Of a DNA stretch of 5,845 bases, positions 1 through 5,288 are shown one piece after another; the first letter of the stretch is position 1, and every line of letters starts with the position of its first letter. The stretch is from Patescibacteria group bacterium (GTDB taxonomy: Bacteria > Patescibacteriota > Patescibacteriia > UBA9934): NCBI GenBank assembly GCA_030916555.1, contig JAUPWK010000048.1, forward strand, positions 1-5,845, given 5' to 3'. The notes under the pieces are model-generated. The model did no database searches, was not told where the DNA came from, and worked only from the letters and a program-made list of their open reading frames with translations. The position numbers and the translations under genes were made by a program.

Positions 1-81
1 CAAGGCCTTTGGCTTAGGCAGGGCCTCAAGCAAGGAATAGTGCGAATGGGTGTGGAGGTAAACGAAATCCTTGGCATCCAT
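1..81 (-). CDS. dnaE: DNA polymerase III alpha subunit, N-terminal fragment
   Basis: Catalytic subunit of the replicative DNA polymerase; only the first 27 codons are inside the window, and the gene continues past the left edge. The reverse complement from the ATG at 81-79 reads MDAKDFVYLHTHSHYSLLEA, followed by LPKPKAL. This is the canonical start of the N-terminal PHP domain of bacterial DnaE, where the pattern is FVHLHxHSxYSLLDG. Both histidines of PHP motif I (HxH, residues 10 and 12) are present. In E. coli this position is degenerate (LRVHS), so a metal-binding PHP domain is plausible here. The ATG sits five codons before the conserved FV, which fits normal DnaE starts. No Shine-Dalgarno sequence precedes it. 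An intrinsic terminator 86 nt upstream separates it from the pheST unit, so it should have its own promoter, although I could not pick one out. Another PHP-family protein is possible but much less likely given the YSLLEAL context. Confidence 0.85.
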   Translation of the reverse strand, partial: MDAKDFVYLHTHSHYSLLEALPKPKAL

Positions 82-115
82 AGACGATCAATCTGGTTGA
101 ACTCTAACAAAAATG

Positions 116-130
116 CTCGCTTTCCGCGAG
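116..130 (-). promoter_or_regulatory. small GC-rich hairpin plus T-run in the dnaE leader
   Basis: In the minus-strand RNA a perfect 5-bp stem (CTCGC / GCGAG) closes a GGAAA loop. It is followed after one base by ATTTTTG (115-109). It lies 35 nt before the dnaE start codon. The arrangement resembles a weak intrinsic terminator or attenuator, but the stem is short and the T-run is only five bases. Function is inferred from shape only. Confidence 0.3.
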
Positions 131-166
131 AGCGACCGTCCCCATGATTTGCACAGCGTTATTATC

Positions 167-192
167 AAAAAAGCCGCAAATTGCGGCTTTTT
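167..192 (-). terminator. Rho-independent terminator after the pheST-small membrane protein unit
   Basis: A GCCGC / GCGGC stem (173-177 with 183-187) encloses a 5-base loop. It is flanked by A-tracts and T-tracts that extend the stem and give six T residues at the 3' side on the minus strand (five on the plus strand). It begins 11 nt after the stop codon of the 91-residue protein and lies upstream of dnaE, where an operon end is expected. Its symmetry means it could work in both directions, but no plus-strand gene is seen nearby. Confidence 0.88.
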
Positions 193-203
193 CTCAATTT
201 CAT

Positions 204-479
204 TTACTCCCCGTCTCTTTCTCTTGAACGCATGGCGTCGATAATCTTTTTTACCCCTTCAGCGATAGAACTCACCATGGTGATATTCCCATCGAATTTT
301 CTCTTCATAGTCATCACCGCGTCTTCAAGGGAAGCGACTCTAACCTTCACCTCATCAACCAAGCTATGAATGTGCTTCAGCAAACTTGCAGCCTGATAAA
401 TCAACCAGCACAAGAAAGCGGTAAACCACAGCGCGCAAAACGCCAACACGATAAAGAGAATATCCTGTGTACCAAGCAT
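204..479 (-). CDS. small single-pass membrane protein of unknown function
   Basis: A 91-residue protein I do not recognise by name. Residues 7-28 (ILFIVLAFCALWFTAFLCWL region) form one strong hydrophobic segment right after a short polar N-terminus, with no signal-peptidase-like site, so it is probably an N-terminal membrane anchor. Residues 31-62 are helical and charged with a heptad-like spread of hydrophobics (SLLKHIHSLVDEVKVRVASL), suggesting a coiled coil. Residues 67-83 (TMVSSIAEGVKKIIDAM) look like an amphipathic helix, and the tail is highly charged. The overall plan resembles short helical membrane-anchored proteins such as the DUF948 type, but I cannot assign it to a family. The ATG at 479-477 lies 18 nt after the pheT stop codon and the gene ends just before the terminator, so it is probably the last gene of the pheST transcript. 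No Shine-Dalgarno sequence is visible. Coding status is supported by its position, its clean domain-like composition and the absence of a competing frame. Confidence 0.8.
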   Translation of the reverse strand: MLGTQDILFIVLAFCALWFTAFLCWLIYQAASLLKHIHSLVDEVKVRVASLEDAVMTMKRKFDGNITMVSSIAEGVKKIIDAMRSRERDGE

Positions 480-497
480 AGATACCGAAAGTATACC

Positions 498-2888
498 CTA
501 ACTTCGTAAAGCTGCTCCAAATTGACCGGTCAAACCATGACCGATCGTTGTCATAATCTCTTCAACCTCTTCACTCGTAAGTGTACGTTCAGTTGATCCA
601 AAAGTAACTGATAACGTAATACTCTTCTTCCCCTCCTCAACTCCCTTGCCGCGATAAATATCGACAAGCGCAACCTTCTGTACAAGAATATTTTGAGCTT
701 TCATCATCTGCTCTAGCGCTGTAAATTCAGTACGCTCAGTAACAACGAAAGAAATATCTCTGGTCACAACTGGGAATTCAGATACCGGGACGTAGCTCAG
801 CGCTGTGCGCATGTGCGGCATGAGCATTTCGAGATCGATTTCGGCCACGAATATTGGTCGCAAAATCCCAAAAGCTTGTTGATATACGTCTCCAACCTGA
901 CCAAGAGTACCCACTACCTTACGAGCGTCACCCTCACCAAACGCAATTTGTGTGCTTCGAGCAGAATGCCAACGCGTATCTGTAACCTGACCGCCGAAAT
1001 GGAAATGAAGACCCGCTTTGCGCGCCATAAGTTCAAGCGCGCCGCGCAATTCCTGATAAGCATGCTCAGCGTTGTCTACACCGTAATGAGCAATCACCAA
1101 ACGGAAAGCATCAGAAGCAATATCCCCAGACTTTGGAAGATGAACACGCGACAATTCAAAAACCTTGGCATGAGGATAATTCGCCTGGTTGCGCTCGATA
1201 TCACGCAGCAAGCTTGGCATCAAACTTGGTCGCAGATGCGATAGGTCTTCTGCAAGTGGGTTCAAAACTCTGACTGCATCCATTGGTGAAATCCCGTACT
1301 TCTCTAGTGACTTGCTATCAATAAATGAATAGCCAAAGAATTCCGTATACCCAACCGAAGCCAAGAATCGCTTTACCCATGCCTCCCACACCAGCGTCTG
1401 GTCATCTGCCAGAATTGGTGGTGGCGCCGTAGGCAACGTCAACGGCATTTTGTGATAACCGTACATGCGCGCAATCTCCTCAGTTAGATCAACCTCGGCC
1501 TCAATGTCGTGCTCGCGCCAATATGGAACCGTCGCAACCACTCGTGAACCTTGCTTCGCGAGTATAAATCCAAGCCGGGTAAGAATCGTCTCCATGTTTT
1601 CATCAGAAATATCCACCCCAATCCGAGCCCGAATCTTTTTGAAGAGTACGGGATAACTCTCAGCCTCATGCTCCCCCACCCGCGCATCAGTAATTCCGAC
1701 CACCTCACCGCCAGCAATCTCAGCCGCTAACTGCAACGCTCTCGCCAACGCGGCCGGAAGGGCCTCAGTTGATAGACCCTTTTCAAAAACTAACTGTGAA
1801 TCTGAGTACAGGTTAAGATCTCGAGCCGTCTTACGAATAGATACTGCCTCAAAGGTTGCGGCTTCAAAAATAACGCTTGTCGTAGTCTGCGTTGTTCCGG
1901 ATTCCAGACCACCCATTACGCCAGCGACAGCCAAAGGACGTTCCGTATCACAAATCACCAAATGCTTGCTCGTAAGCTGATAATCTTTGCCATCAAGCGC
2001 CTTCAATGCTTCACCTTTCTTCGCAAGTCGCACCGCAATTCCACCGTTTACTTTACTTGCATCAAAGGCATGGAGTGGTTGACCGTACTCATGCAAAACA
2101 AAGTTGGTAATGTCGACAATGTTATTGATCGGTCGGTGCCCAGCCTGCAGCAATTTCTTCTGCAACCACCATGGCGATGGCCCAACTTTTACATTTTTCA
2201 CGGTTGCCGCAATGTACCGCGGACACAATTTGGAAGCCTCAATAGTGACTGAGATTCCGGCTGCGGCAGTTGGAAGTTGCGGAGCACTCCAAACAAACGG
2301 AGCTTCCACCGCAGCTCCCGCTTCACGCGCCAAGCCAATGATGCCCATGCAGTCTGGACGGTTGGTGGTGATTTCAATATCGAAAATAGTGTCCTCAAGA
2401 TCAAGCGCCTCCGCGATCGGCGTACCTGCAGGGGCCTGCGTAACCTTCGTCAGGTCCCAAATCTCTTTTTCTCCACCCTGCAGCTTTTCAAAACCAACTT
2501 CAGCTGGGGCACAAATCATGCCCACGCTCTTTACGCCACGAATTTCGGTTTCTGCAAGCTCAACCAAATCACCCTCACCGTGCCAACGCGCTCTTGCACC
2601 CGGCAAGGCTACAAATACCTTCTGATCAACCTCGAGATTTGAACCTCCACACACAATCTCAACCATTCGCGACCCGACGTCGACAACGGTGATTCGCAAA
2701 CGATCAGCTTTAGGATGCGGCTTCACCTCCTTGATAACGCCAACCACCATGCCGGCAAATTTTTCAGCACCTTTGTCTATAGATTCTACAGACATTGATT
2801 TCAAACTGAGCTCACGCGCAAATTCTTCCGGTGTGAGATCGGTTTTAAGATATTCTTTGAGCCATTTGTAGCTTGCGAGGATGTTCAT
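498..2888 (-). CDS. pheT: phenylalanine--tRNA ligase beta subunit
   Basis: Beta subunit of the (alpha-beta)2 cytoplasmic enzyme that charges tRNA-Phe; it binds the tRNA and hydrolyses misacylated Tyr-tRNA-Phe. Its 796 residues match the usual bacterial length (about 800). Domains in order: an N-terminal segment starting MNILASYKWLKEYL; a tRNA-binding OB fold at about 44-150 (VVGVIKEVKPHPKADRL); B3/B4 editing domain at about 215-390; B5 domain at about 410-480 (HDIEAEVDLTEEIARMYGY); catalytic-like core at about 490-690; and a C-terminal ferredoxin-fold anticodon-binding domain at about 700-795 (SEFPVVTRDISFVV). In the editing domain the RPINNIVDITNFVLHEYGQP block, H273 of QPLHAFD, the VAGVMGG loop and E342 are present, so proofreading is probably retained; that is an inference from family conservation. 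It lies 77 nt after pheS in the standard pheST order. The start at 2888 matches the family N-terminus (MNILASYKWL). Instead of a Shine-Dalgarno sequence, a hairpin precedes the start codon. Confidence 0.97.
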   Translation of the reverse strand: MNILASYKWLKEYLKTDLTPEEFARELSLKSMSVESIDKGAEKFAGMVVGVIKEVKPHPKADRLRITVVDVGSRMVEIVCGGSNLEVDQKVFVALPGARARWHGEGDLVELAETEIRGVKSVGMICAPAEVGFEKLQGGEKEIWDLTKVTQAPAGTPIAEALDLEDTIFDIEITTNRPDCMGIIGLAREAGAAVEAPFVWSAPQLPTAAAGISVTIEASKLCPRYIAATVKNVKVGPSPWWLQKKLLQAGHRPINNIVDITNFVLHEYGQPLHAFDASKVNGGIAVRLAKKGEALKALDGKDYQLTSKHLVICDTERPLAVAGVMGGLESGTTQTTTSVIFEAATFEAVSIRKTARDLNLYSDSQLVFEKGLSTEALPAALARALQLAAEIAGGEVVGITDARVGEHEAESYPVLFKKIRARIGVDISDENMETILTRLGFILAKQGSRVVATVPYWREHDIEAEVDLTEEIARMYGYHKMPLTLPTAPPPILADDQTLVWEAWVKRFLASVGYTEFFGYSFIDSKSLEKYGISPMDAVRVLNPLAEDLSHLRPSLMPSLLRDIERNQANYPHAKVFELSRVHLPKSGDIASDAFRLVIAHYGVDNAEHAYQELRGALELMARKAGLHFHFGGQVTDTRWHSARSTQIAFGEGDARKVVGTLGQVGDVYQQAFGILRPIFVAEIDLEMLMPHMRTALSYVPVSEFPVVTRDISFVVTERTEFTALEQMMKAQNILVQKVALVDIYRGKGVEEGKKSITLSVTFGSTERTLTSEEVEEIMTTIGHGLTGQFGAALRS

Positions 2889-2895
2889 ATCGATC

Positions 2896-2920
2896 AGAAC
2901 CCCGAGGTTACGAGGGGTCT
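2896..2920 (-). promoter_or_regulatory. hairpin just upstream of the pheT start codon
   Basis: In the minus-strand RNA, AGACCCC pairs with GGGGTTCT around a 10-base loop, giving 7 bp with one bulged base. Four of the pairs are consecutive G-C. It ends 7 nt before the pheT ATG, in the place where a Shine-Dalgarno sequence would normally lie. No T-run follows, so it is not an ordinary terminator. It may affect pheT translation or mark an mRNA processing site; this is inferred from position only. The rest of the 77-nt pheS-pheT gap shows nothing recognisable. Confidence 0.35.
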
Positions 2921-2965
2921 AGTAAAGTGAATGTTGATACACGAGCTAGCGTCGAGATTTAACGA

Positions 2966-4039
2966 TTAGAATTGTTTTAGGAACCGCAGATCATTACGGT
3001 ACATGAGACGAATATCGTCCATCTTCAAACCGCCGCGCATCATGGCAGTGCGTTCAACACCCCAGCCAAAAGCAAAACCGGTGTATTTCTTAGGATCAAT
3101 GCCTCCCGCCTTTAATACATTTGGGTGCACCATACCGGCGCCACCAAGTTCAAGCCAACCACCTTTACAAAGCTTGCATTTCGTCCCATTCACAAATCCC
3201 TCTCCTTCACAGACCGTACATGAAATATCAAGTTCAAAGCTCGGCTCGGTAAAACGGAAATGGAACGGGCGCAGACGAGTCTTTGTACCTTCCCCAAAAA
3301 ATCGCTTCACGAAAAAATCAAAAACACCACGCAAATCGGTAATGGAAACATTTTCATCGATCATTAGTCCTTCAAACTGGTGAAACATCGGCAAATGACG
3401 AGCCGTTGCCTGACGACGATACGTCTTGCCAATATTAATCATGCGAATTGGCAACTGACCTTTTTGCATCTCACGAACCTGAGCGTTGCTTGTGTGTGGT
3501 GTAAGAACCACCTTTCCAAGCTCACCCATTTGCACTACGTCTTTATCAGGATCGGCGATAAAAAACGTTTCCCACTCATCTCTGGCGGGATGTTCTTTTG
3601 GCATGTTCAAAGACTCAAAGGCGTAATAATCCCAATCCAGGTCTGGATGACGTTGACGGTTAAATCCAAGTTTAGAAAAAATCTCCATGATGTCCGCAAT
3701 TGCCTGCGTGGTGAGATGAACGTGCCCAAGTCCAGGCTCCTCCCCTGGCAAAGTGGTATCAATCCAGGCACGCTCGGCATTCAGTTCCGCGAAAGCTGAT
3801 TCGATTCTGGATTGAGCTGCCGCAAAAGCCCCTTCAATCGCTGCCTTAACTTCATTCGCCATTTGACCAGCCGCGCGTTTTTCTTCATTCGACAAGCTAG
3901 GTAATTGCGACATTATATCTGCCAGGCGGCCCTTGCGGCCCATAAAAGCCACTCGAGCAGCCTCGAGGTCATTCATGTTCTCGGTGACCGAAAAAGCTGC
4001 CAAAGCCTCAGTTTCTAGTTGTTTTAATTGATCGAGCAT
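2966..4039 (-). CDS. pheS: phenylalanine--tRNA ligase alpha subunit, zinc-ribbon form
   Basis: Catalytic subunit of phenylalanyl-tRNA synthetase: activates phenylalanine with ATP and transfers it to tRNA-Phe together with PheT. 357 residues, a little longer than E. coli PheS (327). Residues 1-95 form the helical N-terminal coiled-coil arm that contacts tRNA (AARVAFMGRKGRLADIM is the typical block). The class II core follows: GHVHLTTQAIADIMEIFSKLGF at 105-126, DYYAFESLNMPKEHPARD at 137-154, motif 2 at about 203-224 (GKTYRRQ then MFHQFEG), the Phe pocket FTEPSFELD at 263-271, and motif 3 GFAFGWGVER at 321-330, ending NDLRFLKQF. Four cysteines at 274, 277, 288 and 291 (CTVC and CKLC) form a probable zinc ribbon inserted between the pocket strand and WLELGGAGMVHPNVL. 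E. coli lacks this, but many other bacterial lineages have it. The start at 4039 gives the normal family N-terminus; no Shine-Dalgarno sequence is visible. The gene is preceded by a hairpin-rich 142-nt gap. Confidence 0.97.
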   Translation of the reverse strand: MLDQLKQLETEALAAFSVTENMNDLEAARVAFMGRKGRLADIMSQLPSLSNEEKRAAGQMANEVKAAIEGAFAAAQSRIESAFAELNAERAWIDTTLPGEEPGLGHVHLTTQAIADIMEIFSKLGFNRQRHPDLDWDYYAFESLNMPKEHPARDEWETFFIADPDKDVVQMGELGKVVLTPHTSNAQVREMQKGQLPIRMINIGKTYRRQATARHLPMFHQFEGLMIDENVSITDLRGVFDFFVKRFFGEGTKTRLRPFHFRFTEPSFELDISCTVCEGEGFVNGTKCKLCKGGWLELGGAGMVHPNVLKAGGIDPKKYTGFAFGWGVERTAMMRGGLKMDDIRLMYRNDLRFLKQF

Positions 4040-4166
4040 AGTACAAGTCGAGGAACGAACGGTTAAAATGGTTGATCGGCCGATAATAACTTGCCTTGGT
4101 TAAAGCGGTTGTTGCAACCACCGCCTTAACCAGATTAACCAAGTCCCGATATGAATTCATAATCAT
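4008..4166 (-). CDS. possible short upstream open frame overlapping the pheS start
   Basis: A 52-codon frame opens with ATG at 4166-4164 (a second in-frame ATG at 4160-4158), fills the rest of the rseP-pheS gap and stops with TGA at 4010-4008, 32 nt inside pheS in another frame. It is in the same frame as rseP, five codons after that stop. The predicted peptide begins MIMNSYRDLVNLVKAVVATT and then becomes basic and aromatic. It has no visible ribosome-binding site. It carries two Phe codons, not in a run, so it does not look like a pheM-type leader peptide. Its middle part coincides with the strong inverted repeats, so the frame may be accidental. The SYRDLVNL stretch resembles the RseP C-terminus. 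I list it as a candidate, not as a supported gene. Confidence 0.2.
   Translation of the reverse strand: MIMNSYRDLVNLVKAVVATTALTKASYYRPINHFNRSFLDLYYARSIKTTRN
4075..4084. repeat. 10-bp palindrome in the pheS leader
   Basis: ATCGGCCGAT is a perfect palindrome 36 nt upstream of the pheS start. It overlaps TATTAT (4088-4083 on the minus strand), which resembles a -10 box but has no matching -35 hexamer at 16-19 nt. An operator-like site is possible; a chance palindrome is equally possible. Confidence 0.25.
4095..4143 (-). promoter_or_regulatory. alternative RNA hairpins upstream of pheS
   Basis: Read as minus-strand RNA, the segment can fold in two mutually exclusive ways. In one, CTTGGTTAA (4143-4135) pairs perfectly with TTAACCAAG (4103-4095). 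In the other, GGTTAAGGCGGT (4131-4120) pairs with ACCGCTTTAACC (4109-4098) as 12 bp around a 10-base loop. One of those 12 pairs is a G-U wobble that would be an A/C mismatch in a plus-strand RNA, which favours an element acting in the transcript of these genes. No T-run follows either stem, so a standard intrinsic terminator is not supported. Candidates are an attenuation-like switch, an mRNA-stability or processing element, or a protein-binding repeat. The only direct evidence is base complementarity. Confidence 0.5.
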
Positions 4167-4172
4167 CGGGAC
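4143..4172 (-). promoter_or_regulatory. hairpin just after the rseP stop codon
   Basis: GTCCCGAT (4143-4150) is a perfect 8-bp inverted match to ATCGGGAC (4165-4172), enclosing a 14-base loop that itself contains the palindrome ATGAATTCAT (4151-4160). The minus-strand RNA can add a G-U pair inside. It starts 9 nt after the rseP stop codon and abuts the hairpins at 4095-4143. It could protect the rseP 3' end or act in termination, but no T-run follows. Confidence 0.5.
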
Positions 4173-4181
4173 GATCAGCTG

Positions 4182-5267
4182 TTAGAAGAGATTCACGATA
4201 TCGCGATAGGTCACAAATACCACAAGCAAGATGAGAAGTGCAAAACCGGCAGCATGTATACCTTGTTCAAGCGCTTGGCTGGCGGGCTTTCTGCGAATTG
4301 CTTCAATAAGCAAAAAGAAGATGCGTCCTCCATCCAGGGCTGGGAACGGCATAATATTTAATACCGCCAAATTATCCGAGAGCATAGCCGCAAACTGCAC
4401 CAAATGCGCCAAGCCAAGGTGTGCCACCTCTCCTGTTAACACCGCAATCCCAACCGGTCCGGACAACTGTGCGGCAACATTTGAGTCCTTTGTAAACACT
4501 CCCTTGATCAATCCTCCAAAAGCTTCAACAATCTGAACTGTCATGCCAACCGTAGTGGTAACGCCTTTTACTGGAGCAAAGTAAATAGGGTAACGCACCT
4601 TACCCGTCTCAACCAAGGCCACACCCACACCATCGTGACCGATTTCTTCAATGTAGGCAGGGACTACCTTCACCGTCTTTAGATCACCAGACTGCTCAAC
4701 CACGATTTCGATAGGCGAACTATCAGCGTGTGGCTTCAATGCCTCGCGCGCAGCATCTCCCTTAGCAAAGTCAGCGCCATCAATAGAAATGAGCTTGTCG
4801 CCCTCTTTGAGACCGGCCTGTTCAGCTGGTGAACCAGAAATAACTTGAACGATATTCACCGCTTGATCTGTCACGATGGCGTGCGTATCAACTCCGCCTT
4901 CAATCACTGCTGGCAATCCAAAGGCAAAACCAAAAGTAAACAACACAACCGCCACTACCAAGTTCATGAACACACCACCGAACAACACAATAAATCTGGC
5001 AATATAGCTCTTCGTAGCGAAACTCCCCACCTCAAACCGATGCTCACCACTCTCTCCCTGAATGCGCACAAAACCACCAATTGGAATCAGGTTCACTGAC
5101 CACGATGTCCCTTTGCTGTCTGTCCAAGAAAACAATTTTGGTGGAAAACCAATTCCGAATTCCTCAACGACCATGCCGCTTTTTCTCGCAGCCGCAAAAT
5201 GCCCCCACTCATGGGCTAAAACGAGAACAGACAGGAGAACAAGGAACAAAAGGATAGTGCCAATCAT
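4182..5267 (-). CDS. rseP: site-2 intramembrane zinc metalloprotease, RseP/RasP type with one PDZ domain
   Basis: Polytopic inner-membrane protease (M50 family) that cleaves substrates within the membrane, typically anti-sigma factors or leftover signal peptides. 361 residues. The first membrane segment (about 3-18) runs directly into the zinc-binding HEWGHF (H19, E20, H23). VNLIPIGGFVRIQGE (58-72) is the conserved beta-loop region. LFGGVFMNL at 95-103 is the family GGxxxN block at the start of membrane segment two (about 91-118). A single PDZ domain covers about 137-204 (ISGSPAEQAGLKEGDKLISI). NIMPFPALDGGR at 304-315 supplies the third zinc ligand, D312, next to membrane segment three; a last segment spans about 336-354, ending YRDIVNLF. 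E. coli RseP is longer (about 450 residues) with two PDZ domains, so this is the shorter form. The start at 5267 gives a normal N-terminus; no Shine-Dalgarno sequence is seen. It follows the mutase gene by 21 nt, probably as one transcript. Natural substrates cannot be told from the sequence. Confidence 0.94.
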   Translation of the reverse strand: MIGTILLFLVLLSVLVLAHEWGHFAAARKSGMVVEEFGIGFPPKLFSWTDSKGTSWSVNLIPIGGFVRIQGESGEHRFEVGSFATKSYIARFIVLFGGVFMNLVVAVVLFTFGFAFGLPAVIEGGVDTHAIVTDQAVNIVQVISGSPAEQAGLKEGDKLISIDGADFAKGDAAREALKPHADSSPIEIVVEQSGDLKTVKVVPAYIEEIGHDGVGVALVETGKVRYPIYFAPVKGVTTTVGMTVQIVEAFGGLIKGVFTKDSNVAAQLSGPVGIAVLTGEVAHLGLAHLVQFAAMLSDNLAVLNIMPFPALDGGRIFFLLIEAIRRKPASQALEQGIHAAGFALLILLVVFVTYRDIVNLF

Positions 5268-5288
5268 ACTGGCGTAGTGTATAGGTTT

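Noticed and set aside
82..166. dnaE promoter using GATAAT next to the terminator
   Set aside because: The only candidate -10 lacks any -35 partner at proper spacing; a promoter probably exists here but cannot be placed.
480..497. GTATAC palindrome between pheT and the small membrane gene
   Set aside because: Six bases is too short to support an operator, and the gap is just an intra-operon spacer.
813..1244. 143-codon plus-strand open frame
   Set aside because: It lies wholly inside pheT on the opposite strand, the translation shows no domain-like pattern, and pheT is strongly supported there.
2104..2625. 173-codon plus-strand open frame
   Set aside because: Antisense to the PheT OB-fold and editing domains; Ser/Ala/Pro-rich composition typical of an antisense shadow.
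3380..3799. 139-codon plus-strand open frame
   Set aside because: Antisense to the pheS catalytic core, with no recognisable motif; a shadow of the real gene.
4083..4088. Promoter for pheS with TATTAT as -10 box
   Set aside because: No hexamer resembling TTGACA lies 16-19 nt upstream and there is no extended -10 TG, so the match is too weak to call.
4095..4131. T-box-like string (GGTGG and ACCGC close together) upstream of pheS
   Set aside because: The two halves are separated by extra bases, the conserved T-box block and a terminator with T-run are absent, and the gap is too short for a specifier stem I could identify.
4143..4172. Intrinsic terminator for rseP
   Set aside because: The hairpin is followed by CTTGGTTAA rather than a T-run in the transcribed direction, so a standard Rho-independent terminator is not supported.
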